Source of the DNA: Candidatus Manganitrophus sp. | Lineage (GTDB): Bacteria > Nitrospirota > Nitrospiria > SBBL01 > Manganitrophaceae | Reading direction: 5' to 3' | Length of the DNA stretch: 64,000 nt | Assembly (NCBI GenBank): GCA_028865235.1 | Contig: CP114561.1 | Span: forward strand, 826,001-890,000 | In this document: positions 38,541-49,229 of the stretch, piece after piece | Numbering within the stretch: the stretch's first letter is position 1 | Layout: every line of letters starts with the position of its first letter | Notes under the pieces: model-generated | The model's input: only the letters and a program-made list of their open reading frames with translations | Told to the model about the DNA's origin: nothing | Databases searched by the model: none | Translations under genes and position numbers: made by a program

Positions 38541-40160
38541 TTACACTCCTCCGGAGGTTGGGGAGGAAAGTAGGTGACACCCTGATTTATCTTTCTTGTA
38601 AGTCGCCTCGCATGCTGAGCAAACCGCCTTCGATCCCTTGAAGCTCAGCTTTACACCGCAACGGCACATCCATCCGTGTTGCGCCGCCGGGTTTCCATAA
38701 ATCAAAGCAAAGTCGGGAACATCCTTTGTAACGACGGCCCCCGCCCCGATAAACGCATACTGTCCGATGGTCACCCCACAGACAATTGTCGCGTTGGCGC
38801 CGATGGTCGCCCCCTGCCTGACCAAGGTCGACTTATATTCGTCTTTTCGCGAAACGGCGCTCCGGGGGTTGATCACATTCGTGAAGACCATGCTCGGGCC
38901 GCAGAAAACATCGTCCTCCAGGATGACGCCGGTGTAGACGGAGACATTATTCTGAATCTTCACCCCATTGCCGACCTTGACCTGGGGGGAGATGACCACG
39001 TTCTGGCCGATGTTGCAGTTCCGGCCGATCTCACTTCCGGTCATAATGTGAGAGAAATGCCATACCTTCGTCCCCTCCCCGACTTTGGCCCCTTCGTCTA
39101 GAATACCGGTCGGATCGATATAAAATCCCTTCTTCTCAACTTTCACCTTCGGTGCACTTTCGATTAAAGCCGGTCTCCCCTGCTCGTGCAAAGAGGATTG
39201 GCAGGCTTGAAGCACTTGAAGGACACGAAGCCCTTCCGCCCCGTCGGTCTTCGGTTTCTTCCGGGTTGAAATGCAATCAAGAAAATGAAGGCACTCCTCC
39301 AAGAGCGGCTCCTTCATCACCAAGGGGACGATCTCCCCATCTCCCCTCGATGGAACCGGCTCTCGATTGATCCATTCGATCTTGTGAGGAAAGAGGAGGA
39401 GTTTCCGGTCGGGCGACACATCATCGAAAACGGCCATCTTCTTCTCACCGACAATCACCATCTTCTGCTCTTTGTAGGGATGGAGCCAGCTGACGAAGAT
39501 ATGCGCCCTCACCCCGCTGCCGAAGGTAAAATTCGTAAAGGTGACATCGGCGATGGTCGGGTGAAGATAATTCCCCCCATGCGTGGAGACCTCCTTCGGA
39601 AGCTCGCCGAGCAACATCAAAATCACCGAGATGTCGTGCGGTGCAAAGCTCCAGAGGATGTTCTCTTCGCTTCGGATCTTTCCGAGGTTCAGCCGGGTCG
39701 AATAAATATAATCGATTTTTCCGAGCTCCCCGTCATTGATCAGCGCCTTCAACTTCAAAATCGCAGGATGGTATTGAAGAAGATGGCCGACCATCAAGAT
39801 CCGGTTCTTCTTCTCCGCCAGACTCACCAGTCGGGCTCCGTCGGTTACATCGAGGGCAAGCGGTTTTTCAATGAACACATCCTTCCCACCCTCCAGCGCT
39901 TTCTTGGCAAGCTCATAATGAAGCGCGGCGGGCGCCGCGATGGCCACCGCGTCGATTTGAGGATCTTTGAGGACTTCCGAGAGTTGGGTCGTATACGTAA
40001 GGTCAGGATGCGTTTCTTTGAAACCGGAGAGACGGGCGGGATCGCTGTCGCAGACCGTTTTTAAGACGCCGAGTTGATGGAAGTTCCTCAGAAGGTTTTT
40101 ACCCCAATAACCGCTGCCGATCAGCGCAATGTTCTTTTTACCGGCCCTTTTTTGTTCCAT
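38541..40160 (-). CDS. fusion of a sugar dehydrogenase (Gfo/Idh/MocA) and a left-handed beta-helix acyltransferase with a Cys-rich end
   Basis: 539 aa. Residues 10-125 are a Rossmann fold ([20 protein letters not shown]) with the family motif FIEKPLAL, followed by the Gfo/Idh/MocA C-domain ([17 protein letters not shown]). From about residue 355 hexapeptide repeats begin ([60 protein letters not shown]), and the last 40 residues carry CRCG and CSAC. The two halves correspond to separate enzymes, WlbA/WbpB and WlbB/WbpD types, which oxidise a UDP-sugar and N-acylate a 3-amino sugar. Nucleotide-activated sugar substrate is inferred. Last gene of the cluster. Confidence 0.88.
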   Translation of the reverse strand: MEQKRAGKKNIALIGSGYWGKNLLRNFHQLGVLKTVCDSDPARLSGFKETHPDLTYTTQLSEVLKDPQIDAVAIAAPAALHYELAKKALEGGKDVFIEKPLALDVTDGARLVSLAEKKNRILMVGHLLQYHPAILKLKALINDGELGKIDYIYSTRLNLGKIRSEENILWSFAPHDISVILMLLGELPKEVSTHGGNYLHPTIADVTFTNFTFGSGVRAHIFVSWLHPYKEQKMVIVGEKKMAVFDDVSPDRKLLLFPHKIEWINREPVPSRGDGEIVPLVMKEPLLEECLHFLDCISTRKKPKTDGAEGLRVLQVLQACQSSLHEQGRPALIESAPKVKVEKKGFYIDPTGILDEGAKVGEGTKVWHFSHIMTGSEIGRNCNIGQNVVISPQVKVGNGVKIQNNVSVYTGVILEDDVFCGPSMVFTNVINPRSAVSRKDEYKSTLVRQGATIGANATIVCGVTIGQYAFIGAGAVVTKDVPDFALIYGNPAAQHGWMCRCGVKLSFKGSKAVCSACEATYKKDKSGCHLLSSPTSGGV

Positions 40161-40184
40161 CGAATCTCTCCCATCCGCAAACGG

Positions 40185-40364
40185 TTAGCCGAAAAAGTGA
40201 GGAACGCACAAAAGCAACACCCCCAGGAGTCCGACGATGAGGCTCAGCGGAAGACTGATTGCGCTGATCGTGTCGTATGGCGGCCTGAGATTCCCCTGGC
40301 CCCAAAAGCTGAATCCGATTCCGATCACTCCAAGGAGGATCATCAATATGTAAACGATGCTCAT
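40185..40364 (-). CDS. small membrane protein, 59 aa, unknown
   Basis: Read directly; below usual length cut-offs. ATG 40364 has AGGTGAAAGGGG just upstream. MSIVYILMILLGVIGIGFSF is one transmembrane helix, then a short polar loop WGQGNLRPPYDT, then a second helix SLPLSLIVGLLGVLLLCVPH. It stands between the TPR-like membrane protein (40386) and the fusion enzyme (38541), in the same direction with short gaps. Function unknown; possibly an accessory of the exporter. Confidence 0.7.
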   Translation of the reverse strand: MSIVYILMILLGVIGIGFSFWGQGNLRPPYDTISAISLPLSLIVGLLGVLLLCVPHFFG

Positions 40365-40385
40365 CCCCTTTCACCTCGGCAAAGA

Positions 40386-41039
40386 TTACGCATTCATCAT
40401 TCCAACAATCCAGAGCGCATAGAAGAAGACAATCCATCCCCCCAGGAGAAGGCCCCGCTTGGGGATTACCCGGTTTTCCGCGTTAAACCCGGTCATGATA
40501 AAAAGAAGCACCCCGGCCACCCACCCCCAAAATCCGATTTCGAGGACAATCGACCACCCTGTGTGTGGTTTCAGAGGTCGCTTCAAGATCGCCAATGCCT
40601 CCTCCGTTCGCTGCTCGACCGTTTTCTTTTTATCGGCCTCGGAATAGGGAAGCTCTTGCGCCATCAAAGAGGCGATCTTTTGATCCGAACGGGCGATCCA
40701 TTCTTTTCCGGGGGTGTAAAAACTGCGCGCCGCATAAAAACCGCTCCGCAACGAACGAAACGCTTCCAGGGCGAGCTTCTTGTCTTTTTCCTCCAGCGCC
40801 GTCGCCAATTTCCAGAGCGCCTCGGCCGAAGGCTCCACGTATCCTCCGATCGGTAGATACCAGAGGATGGCCCGCTCGTAATGGATAATCGCCTCGCGAT
40901 CGTTCCCCTTCGCCAAGGCCGCCTCGGCCGTTCTGAATTCAGCCCTGGAAGAGAAGAACACCTTCAGATAGATCATCGAGAAGAAAATGAGGATGAAGAG
41001 GCCGATCCACCCTACGCGTCTGATGAGTCGATCATTCAT
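40386..41039 (-). CDS. membrane protein with a periplasmic TPR-like helical domain
   Basis: 217 aa. There is one N-terminal transmembrane helix (WIGLFILIFFSMIYLKVFF), a helical domain of about 100 residues with TPR-like pairs (AEAALAKGNDREAIIHYERA, ALWKLATALEEKDKKLALEA) and two C-terminal helices (GWVAGVLLFIMTG, LLLGGWIVFFYALWIVGM). It begins two bases before the ABC permease ends, so it is coupled to the exporter. I do not recognise a named family. Confidence 0.75.
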   Translation of the reverse strand: MNDRLIRRVGWIGLFILIFFSMIYLKVFFSSRAEFRTAEAALAKGNDREAIIHYERAILWYLPIGGYVEPSAEALWKLATALEEKDKKLALEAFRSLRSGFYAARSFYTPGKEWIARSDQKIASLMAQELPYSEADKKKTVEQRTEEALAILKRPLKPHTGWSIVLEIGFWGWVAGVLLFIMTGFNAENRVIPKRGLLLGGWIVFFYALWIVGMMNA

Positions 41040-41041
41040 CG

Positions 41042-41821
41042 TTATCTGAAATCCCTTCTCTGAAAAAGCATGGAGGAGAAAAAGATCAACAGGCCGATAT
41101 AGAGCAGGCCGTACAGCAGGCCCAAGAGGATCCGTCCTGTTTCGACCGGAAGCTGATAGACGACCTCTCCTTTAATATTAAAATTCTCCAAATTGGGGAG
41201 AAGATAATAAAGGAAGGCGGTCATTTTTTCCAAAGCAGGGCTCCCCGAAAGGGCGCCGAGCCTTTTCAAGTCTTCGGTCAAATGGCCGATGACATAAACC
41301 GCCAAGGTAAACATCCCGCTCAAAAAGGGGGTCGAGAAAGAGGAGAAGAGAATCGCGACCGCCGCAATGACTGCCATTTCTAGGAAGATGAGAAAGATCG
41401 CCGCCAGCAATCCAAGATCGAACATCCGCGAATCGGTGCTCAGCCCATAAATCGCCATCAACAAGAAGAGGAAGAACGACATCAATACCACCTCGACGCC
41501 GAGCGTCAGGACGATGCCGAAATATTTCCCGATCAAAAACTCGCTCCGTCGCACCGGTTTGGCGAGAAGCGGATAAATCGTCCGCTTTTCGATCTCCTTA
41601 TATACCAGGCCGATCCCAACCACAATCGCAATGAGAATCCCGAAGAGATTGATGCTGGCAAGTCCGAAATCCATAATGATTTTGCTCCGCTGCCCGACCG
41701 TCACCTGATCGAGCACCAACGAGACCCCCATCATCACCAGGGCAAAGAAAATGAGGCTATAGAGAATCTTGCTTCGAACCGCCTCTTTAAATGTATTCTT
41801 TGCAATCGCCCAAGCAACCAT
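41042..41821 (-). CDS. ABC-2 type transport permease
   Basis: 259 aa with about six transmembrane helices: SLIFFALVMMGVSLVL, LFGILIAIVVGIGLVYKEIE, GVEVVLMSFFLFLLMAIYGL, IFLIFLEMAVIAAVAILFSS, FLSGMFTLAVYVIG and GLLYGLLYIGLLIFFSSMLF. EIEKRTIYPLLAKPVRRSEF is the gate-helix text of ABC-2 permeases of the NosY/YwaC-like group. It overlaps the ATPase stop codon (ATGA-type), so the pair makes one exporter. Substrate unknown. Confidence 0.88.
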   Translation of the reverse strand: MVAWAIAKNTFKEAVRSKILYSLIFFALVMMGVSLVLDQVTVGQRSKIIMDFGLASINLFGILIAIVVGIGLVYKEIEKRTIYPLLAKPVRRSEFLIGKYFGIVLTLGVEVVLMSFFLFLLMAIYGLSTDSRMFDLGLLAAIFLIFLEMAVIAAVAILFSSFSTPFLSGMFTLAVYVIGHLTEDLKRLGALSGSPALEKMTAFLYYLLPNLENFNIKGEVVYQLPVETGRILLGLLYGLLYIGLLIFFSSMLFQRRDFR

Positions 41822-42764
41822 CAGCGACCCGCCCCCTTCATCTCCTCCATAAAAATGTCTTCCAAGCTCTCCCTTCGCGGGACGACCGAAACGATCTTTC
41901 CCCCCGTTTGGTGGTCCAATCCATGATGGAAGGAAGTTTCGCTTCCTCTTGCAGAACCACCAAAAAGTCCCCTCCTCGTTGGAGAACGGTGTTCGAGAAA
42001 GACTTTAGCGACTCCACACCGTCCTGTGCAATGCCGGTCAGGGAGACCTCGATCGATCGCACTTTCGGATTCAACAATGCCTCCAATTTCCCCTTGCTGC
42101 GAAGCCGGCCTTTGATGATGATTCCGACCTGATCGCAAATCATCTCCGCATCGGTCAGGACATGGGTGCTGAAAAAGACGGTCTTCCCCTCCTCTTTCAG
42201 ACGAAGAATGATGTCGCGGACATCCTTCCGGCCGACCGGATCGAGTCCCGACATCGGCTCGTCCAAAATGACCAACTTGGGATCATTGATCAGGGCCTGG
42301 GCGAGACCGATCCGCTGCAGCATTCCCTTGGAATACTTCCTCATCTGCTCCCCTTCCGAACCCTTTAGGCCGACCAGCTCTACCAAAGCATCGACCCGCT
42401 TGGCGCGCTCCTTCGCCGTCATCCCGAACAACTGACCGCAAAAATGGAGGAACTCCGATCCGGTCAGGTAATCATAAAAGTAAGGGCTTTCCGGAAGGAA
42501 TCCGATTTCCCGCTTGACCGTGATGTCCGAGACGGGACGTCCGAAGATGAAGGCCTCTCCCGAAGTCGGGTGAATGACCCCGATCAGCAGTTTGATCGTC
42601 GTCGTCTTCCCCGCCCCGTTGTGTCCCAAAAATCCGAAGATACTCCCGGCCTCGACCTCCAGGTTGAGATCGGAGAGCGACTCCGTTTCCTTCAGCCAAA
42701 AACCGGATCGATATTTTTTCGTGAGATGCTTGATCTCAATGGCGAGTGTTTTCATCTTCAGCAC
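41821..42764 (-). CDS. ABC transporter ATP-binding protein, one frameshift near the 3' end
   Basis: About 314 codons. It has Walker A GHNGAGKTT, the Q-loop in FLPESPYFYD, signature YSKGMLQRIGLAQAL, Walker B LVILDEPMSGLDP and the switch His in FFSTHVLTD. A C-terminal regulatory domain follows. An indel near 41912 shifts the frame; the correct end is GGKIVSVVPRRESLEDIFME then EMKGAGR at 41821, overlapping the permease start. In-frame ATGs at 42764 and 42755 are both possible starts; both overlap the upstream gene. Confidence 0.9.
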
Positions 42765-43460
42765 CCGATTTGATTCGATCGATCTTCTCTTTGATCTTCT
42801 GCCGAATCATTTCATCCGTCGTGTTCCGGTAGATCTCTTCATAAAAATGGAGCGCCTCTTCTTCTTTCCCCGATTTTTCGTAAAGACGCGCAACCAAGCT
42901 CTTAACAAAAGCGGGCACCCGGGGGAGAGACGCGGCTTTTTCAAGGTAAGGGAGCGCACGCTGAGCATCCTTCTTGTGATAGTAATAATTGAAGCCGATG
43001 TAGAAGGGATACTGCCAGCGATCGGGATACGCTTCGATCCCCTCTCTAGAATTTTGTTCGCCTCTTCAATTTGGGAGGCTTCCAGCGACAGAACAATCCC
43101 CCCGAAATAGTAGGGAAAATCAAATCGAGGATCCAAATCGATAATGAGGTTCAGCATATGAGCGAGCCAGGGATATTGCTTGTCCGACATAAAATGGCCG
43201 CCGAAATAAGAAATCGTCTTCATCCAAAGAAGGTCGGCCACCACCTGATCATATCCCAAGGCAAGCGGTTTCAAAAATTTACCGGAAGGGAGATATAGCA
43301 ATGACTCCTGTTGAACGGATCGATACTGCACCAATGTTTTCTGGACCTGTGCCATACAAAGAAATAAACCGATGATCACCCCCCAAGTGAGGAAGAGGGA
43401 TTTCGTGCCCTTTCCAATCTCCATTACCGTTTCAGAGTTTTTTATCGGTCGATCACTCAA
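42736..43460 (-). CDS. membrane-anchored TPR protein, one frameshift
   Basis: About 241 codons. It has a cytoplasmic lead of 22 residues and a transmembrane helix (LFLTWGVIIGLFLCMAQ). It then has helical pairs: LLWMKTISYFGGHFMSDKQY, EASQIEEANKILERG and, after an indel near 43037, IEAYPDRWQYPFYIGFNYYY with ALPYLEKAASLPRVPAFVKS and KEEEALHFYEEIYRNTTDEM. It resembles TPR proteins found beside ABC exporters in Nitrospirota and Deltaproteobacteria. It overlaps the ATPase start. Confidence 0.8.
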
Positions 43461-44432
43461 GGTTTTCTCGCCACAAAGGTCACAATACCATATCGCCGGC
43501 GTAAGATCTGAGCGCGCTCCACAATCGGGATAAGCGCCTTATCGATCAAGGCGAGTGGATGCGATAAAAGAAGAGAAACCAAATACTTTGATTTTAGCCG
43601 AAACCCATCCGTTTGGCTATTGGCCGAAAACGATTGATAGCTCGTATCAGGGAGATCTTCAAACTTAAGATCCGCCCTCCTCATGCGTGCGATGTAATAG
43701 TACAACCAATTCGTCGGACGCATTGAATAGATCTTGTCATTGTAATCCGCACGCAGCAACTCGAACCCATTCCGCTCCAGATAGGCCTTCACCGTTTCCT
43801 CGGTAAAGAAGTAGAGGTGGCGAGGAATATCCTCCAAGAATAGAGCGCGGGAAGAAATACTTTTAAAATTGGTCACCAAGAAGATAAAGTGCCCCCCCTT
43901 CTTCAAAAGCCGGGCAGCCTTCTTAAAATACGACATCGGATCGTGAACATGCTCAAGGACCGCCCATGCGGTGATCGCATCATAACAGGGCTGATCGATC
44001 TGAAGGTCGGGAAAGGGGGGCGCGATACACCGGAAAATCATCGATCGCTTTTGAGTTCCGGGAGACCTCGACCCCCTCCACCTCCCATCCCTCCCTGATC
44101 ATATGTCGGGGGAAGTCGCCATTGGCGCAGCCGATATCCAAAAGCCGCTTTCTCCCCTCTGCGCTACGCGCAAATTCTTTAAGATAGGACGCCTCCACCC
44201 GGTAACGTTTCATTTGAGCGGCCGGATCCGTGTCGAAGTATTCATAAAAATCAACCGGATAATATCGGCTCATCTCCGAGAAAGCCGGCCTCGGATTGAC
44301 ATAGCCGAGGCCGCAATTGAGGCACTCCACCGCCGAAAAGCGCTCTTTGGGAAAATATTTCGTATCCGGCTTTTGATAAACGACACGATGGTCACTCTGT
44401 CCACAGAGGTTACAGGCGATCGATTCCATCAT
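43457..44432 (-). CDS. class I SAM-dependent methyltransferase with N-terminal zinc finger, one frameshift
   Basis: About 325 codons. It starts at ATG 44432 (MMESIACNLCGQSDHRVVYQ), overlapping the asnB stop. The N-terminal four-Cys finger (CNLC, CLNC) is of the C-methyltransferase/Methyltransf_23 sort. The SAM loop is LLDIGCANGDFPRHM. An indel near 44033 breaks the frame, and the second half reads YDAITAWAVLEHVHDPMSYF and ARLLKKGGHFIFLVTNFKSI. Its place among glycosyltransferases suggests a sugar substrate (inference). Confidence 0.85.
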
Positions 44433-46341
44433 TGGCGCGAAGGCTCTCTCAGCCCCTTCCCTGCCCCAAGCCATGATTGAAAGAGCAATATATTCCACAA
44501 ATAATATTGTGCATCATCCCTCCCTGAGAGGTGCGCCTCCCATTTCCGACGGATCGGGGCCGGATCAAAAAACCCTCGGATCGGAGCCGCTTTTCATTCA
44601 GAAGGTCCTCTCCCCATTCTCGGAGGGGCTCCCGCAGCCAGGGGCCGAGCGGAATTCCGAATCCCATTTTGGGGCGTTCAAATAATTTCGGTGGAACATA
44701 CTTGCTCAGAATCTGCCGGAGCGGCCACTTTCCCCGACCGTTCCGAACTTTCATCGATAACGGCAATCTCCATGCAAACTCAACCACCCGATGGTCGAGG
44801 AGCGGAACACGGGCTTCAAGGCTCACCCCCATACTGGCCCGATCGATTTTGGTCAAAATATCCTCAGGAAGATAAGTGAGTGTATCAAAGTACATCATCC
44901 GGTCGAATAACTCAGGGCTCTTGATCCAAGCGTCTCGATCATTCAAAACCGTCCGCGGCTCATGGGCGTTTAAAATCAAATCAGCGGGACGATTCGTATG
45001 GGAAATGATCGTCCGGTACATCGCCTCGGCGCCGTCAGCTTCTAAAACGTCCGCCAGCCTCGACGCGCGGCCGTCGAGAAAAGAAAGACCGGCCATCCCT
45101 CTCGCCGCAATCCTTCTGATTCCACCGGGAACCCGGTGAAGGACATTCCAGAGTTTTTCTCCTACAAAATAGCGGGAATACCCTCCAAAAAGCTCGTCGC
45201 CTCCATCTCCCGATAGGCTGACCGTCACATGCCGCCGGGCCAATTTGGAAACCAGAAAGGTCGGGATTTGAGAAGAATCTGCAAAGGGCTCATCATAGAG
45301 CGTCGGCAAAGATGGAATCACGGCCATCGCCTCTTCAGAGGTCACATAAAGCTCCGTATGATCGGTCTGCAGATGCTTGGCTATCGTCTTTGCATGGTCC
45401 GCTTCGTTGTAGCCTTTTTCACCGAAACCGATCGTAAAGGTCTTTACCGCTTGTTTGCTCTGCGCCTGCATGAGGGCGACCACGACGGAAGAGTCAATGC
45501 CTCCCGACAAGAAAGCCCCCAGAGGAACGTCGGCCTCCATTCTCAGTTTGATCGCATCCCTCAAAAGGATCTCCAGGGCGTCGATCGCCTCCTCGTAGGA
45601 GCCTTCGAACGGACGGTCCCCTCCCGATTCGGCCGCCTCTCTGAACGACCAGTAAGGAGCGGGCTTGGGCAGTGATCTGCCGTCGGAAAGGTTTAAAACG
45701 AGCATCATTCCCGCCGGCAGTTTATAAATTTCCTTATAGATCGAATAAGGAGCCGGAATATAGTTATGCCGCAGGTAGAGCGCCATCGCATCCCGGTCGA
45801 CCTCTCCGAGGAATTCCGGGTGCGCACACAGGCTTTTTAACTCCGATCCGAAGAGAAATGCTTTTCCAATCCATCCATAATAAAGCGGTTTTTCTCCCAG
45901 ACGATCCCGGACCAGATGGAGCCTGCGCTCCTTACGATCCCACAAAGCAAAGGCAAACATTCCATTAAACCGCCGGACGGCCCCTTCAACCCCCCACCGG
46001 CCGATCGCCGCAAGCATCACTTCGGTATCCGAATGACCGCGGAATCGATCCCCCGCAGCCTCCAGCGCTTGGCGCAGCTCTCTAAAATTGTAGACCTCGC
46101 CATTAAAAGCGATCACGTAACGGCCACAGGCGGACGCCATCGGCTGATGCCCCTCCGGAGACAGATCGATAATGGAGAGACGGCGATGCCCCAAGGCGAT
46201 GCCGGCCTCCGGATCCACCCACACGCCGCGATCGTCCGGACCCCGATGGGCGAGGGCATCGGCCATACGCGTTACAATCGATTCCAGATCACCCGGACCC
46301 CTCTGGCGAGAGAGGTCGAGACACCCGCTCAAACCACACAT
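44429..46341 (-). CDS. asnB: asparagine synthase (glutamine-hydrolysing), first copy, frameshift near the 3' end
   Basis: About 637 codons. The Ntn glutaminase domain starts MCGLSGCLDLSRQRGPGDLE with catalytic Cys2, plus LAHRGPDDRGVW and FNGEVYNFRELRQ. The synthetase domain has the PPi loop FLSGGIDSSVVVALM and SLSGDGGDELFGGYSRYF. One T is missing in a six-base run near 44568; adding it gives FFDPAPIRRKWEAHLSGRDD and ends LREPSRQ at 44429. Such genes are common in polysaccharide clusters and may amidate sugar carboxylates rather than make free Asn (inference). Confidence 0.92.
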
Positions 46342-46385
46342 TGGATTTTTGTCCTTTTAGATTCCTTCATCGGCGGCGGTCGGAT

Positions 46386-47212
46386 TTATGGTTCCTTTAT
46401 AAACACAAACTCGTTGCAGCCGAGGCCGGCACCGCGGGTCTTCAGATGCTGCAGTCGGTATCCTCTCTCCAAGTAGAAACGAAAAACCTCTTCCGGCTTC
46501 GCCACCTCGAACGGGTACCCCCCAACCAATCACGCCAATCGGTCAATACAGCCATCCCGCGCGCTTTTTTATAGTCGGTATATCGCTTCGCCGGATTCTT
46601 TAAGGAGAGAAGATCGACGATCAATCCCTGCAAGAAGAAAAGCGGGAAGAAAAAACCGATGGTCGCCCCTTTTCGCAGCCACCCTGAACAGTAGAACCGC
46701 TTGATCCCGCGCCAGAGAACCGATTTATAGCCTTGATCATTGTAAATCGAAATAAACAGTCTCCCGCCATCTGCCACCCGCATCCCGGCATTCTCCAACG
46801 CCTGCCACATCGCCCCAGTGTGATGCAGCACCCCCCAAGAATAGACGATGTCGAACTTTCCGAGAGATTGGGTGTAATCGCGGTCGAGAATCGACCCCCT
46901 GTTCGATCACCCAATCGACATCTTCGGGGAAATAACGCCGTTTTAGCTCTCTAGTACAGGCCACCGATTGGGGATCATAGTCGAAAGAATGAACACGCCC
47001 CCCAGCCGCCGGGCCGCAAGGCTGAAGAGTCCGCTGCCGGAACCGATATCCAGAAAGCGCTTCCCGGAGAGATCTTTCAGATCGAGCATCTGCTTTAGAG
47101 ATTGTTCGGCTTCGGAAATGCGCATTTCATCCAGGACGGCAAGAAACCGGCTCCAATTCTCCCCGAATTCAAATCTTTCTCCTAATTTTATTTCCGTTGC
47201 GGAAGATTTCAA
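46386..47212 (-). CDS. class I SAM-dependent methyltransferase, at least three frameshifts
   Basis: About 275 codons reconstructed from three frames. MKSSATEIKLGERFEFGENW runs to the SAM loop KRFLDIGSGSGLFSLAARRL. Then HSFDYDPQSVACTRELKRRY, VIEQGSILDRDYTQSLGKFD and IVYSWGVLHHTGAMWQALEN follow, then RLFISIYNDQGYKSVLWRGI. The end is CNEFVFIKEP, stop at 46386. Indels lie near 46993, 46903 and 46520. Fold and motifs place it with UbiE/Methyltransf_11 enzymes. It overlaps the next upstream gene by four bases. Confidence 0.83.
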
Positions 47213-48062
47213 GGTTTCCCCTCCCCCGCTGATCGATTCGCCTTTTCAACCGAAGGGTTCGGTTTACGCGCATAACAATTGATATAAGGCGCCATGAATC
47301 GGCTCGATCGAAGCGAGCCGAACTGTTCCTCGAGGAACCAAACCGCCAAAGAAAACTGCGAAAGAAAGGTGAGCAGGCCTTTCTTCAGGACCCATCCGAG
47401 GGAGTTCCGAGAGACCCCGTTTAAGTTGCACACTCCAAAATTGATGAAGAGAAAATAGTCGCACGCCAATATCTGTAATCCCGAAGAGACGTGCGCCTGC
47501 AAGAGCCGCTTCTGATCGACCGGCACATGCAGCTCATAAACGGGCCGATTGACCATTTTTTGGAAGAAACCAACCGCGCCGACCATATTCGGGATGTTCG
47601 TAATCATCAACCCGCCCGGCTTTAGAAATCCGGACAACGCGGCAATACAAGCCGTCGTATCTTGAAAATGCTCCACCAATCCAAATGAGACCACCACATC
47701 AAACGACTCCGGCTTAAAACAGGAGGTCGAGAAAAAATCGGCGCAGAGGACCTTGCCGTCACCCCCCTCAGTGCGTACCATCTTCAATGCCTGTCGGCAC
47801 CCCACTTCAGAATAATCGACTCCATAGACATCAAAACCAAACTCTTTCGCAAAATAAGGAAGCCATATCGATCGGGCGCATCCGATTTCTAAAAGCCGTT
47901 TTCCCTTCGTATCGATCCGGGAAAAACACGCCTGGAATTCCTCATGAAACCTCCGGTTGACGTAGTTCCTCGTTTTCCCCGCGCGCGGATTCAACCCCTT
48001 GGGGAGGGGGGTCATTCGCCAAGCTTCATCCCAATATTTTTTTCAACGATCTCGTCGCCCAT
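47209..48062 (-). CDS. class I SAM-dependent methyltransferase, 5' indel
   Basis: About 284 codons. The apparent start at 48015 (MTPLPKGLNPRAGKTRNYVN) is internal. Adding one base to the T-run at 48037-48043 joins it to MGDEIVEKKYWDEAWR from ATG 48062, which overlaps the upstream stop as TAATG. The SAM loop is KRLLEIGCARSIWLPYF, with VYGVDYSEVGCRQA, VVVSFGLVEHFQDTTACIAA and FLKPGGLMITNIPNM. The C-terminal 100 residues are hydrophobic in places. Substrate unknown. Confidence 0.83.
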
Positions 48063-49153
48063 TACCCCAAAACCGATCCCTTCTCTTTGAGAACCTGAAC
48101 CAACATCTCTTCCCACAAGTTCGCGACCTTTCCTGCGTCGAACCGATCGATCACCTCGACGGCCCGTGAACCGAGCCGGCGGCGCTCCTCTCGGTCGGAC
48201 ATCAAACGGGCCATTGCCTTCGAAAGGGCCGCCATGTCTTGATTAGGGACAAGCACCCCATCCAGACCCTCCCGAATGATGTCGCGCGGACCGCTGGGGC
48301 AGTCGGTGGAAATCACCGGTAGGCCGCATGCCATCGCTTCGCATAAGGCATTTGGGAAACCTTCAAAATAAGAAGAGAGCACGAAGAGATCGGCCTGCTT
48401 GAGCCAGAAGGAGGGGTTCTTCACCCGCCCGGGAAGAAGAACGCGATCCGCTAATCCTAATGCATCGCGCAGCGCCTCCCACTTCCGCCTCAACGGTCCA
48501 TCCCCGATGATGACCAGTTTCCAGTCGGGATAATCGCAGCAGAGCCCGGCAAAGGCATGCAGCAGCATATCAAAACGTTTTTGCTCCGAAAAACGCCCAA
48601 TGGCGATCAGAAACGGCTTCGCCGGCAGCCGCTCCAGCGGGCCCTGATCCGGGGGAGGCGGGACAACCGGGTTGGGAATTACACAGGCGGTCGTCTGAAA
48701 TTTCGGCAGGAAATAATTCAATGCCCCTCTCGTTTGAACAACAATGCGCCGCGCCCGGAATACGTCTGCCAGCGCAACGCCGTCCAAAACCATCCGATGC
48801 GATGCGCTTTCGGATCGATCCGTTCCGACACGACGACGGGGATATCCGATCCGAGGGTCGCCGACAACGTCAACATGTTCATTCGATCAATAAATGAGAC
48901 AATCACGTCGGGCCGCATCGAAAGAAGCGCCCGTCGTAACTTTAAAAATCCGAAGAAGGTCTGAACCCCGGTTGAAATACCGAGCGCAACGCGATGAATG
49001 CCGGGAGAAAGGGCATAAAAATCGCTCTCCGCCCCGTTCAACGTCACGACGGAAACGTGGAATCCTTTTTTCAAAAAAAGCGTCGGTCAACAAAACCAAG
49101 ACCCGCTCCGCGCCCCCCGATGAGAGCGAGCCGATGACAAATGTCACCTTCAT
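48062..49153 (-). CDS. GT4-type glycosyltransferase, two frameshifts
   Basis: About 364 codons. It starts at ATG 49153 with MKVTFVIGSLSSGGAERVLV, the Gly-rich acceptor loop of the family. A homopolymer indel near 49078 and another near 48765 break the frame. Middle: RRALLSMRPDVIVSFIDRMN. C-terminal donor domain: FLIAIGRFSEQKRFDMLLHA and LFVLSSYFEGFPNALCEAMA, with the EFEGFPN-type E-x7-E motif. It uses a nucleotide sugar by a retaining mechanism, as known for GT4. Confidence 0.88.
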
Positions 49154-49229
49154 GAGATTCAACCGACCTCTCCGCACATAGCGGACTCCGACTGTTGAAA
49201 CTTTTCCTGATGCCGATGCAGCAACCCGC

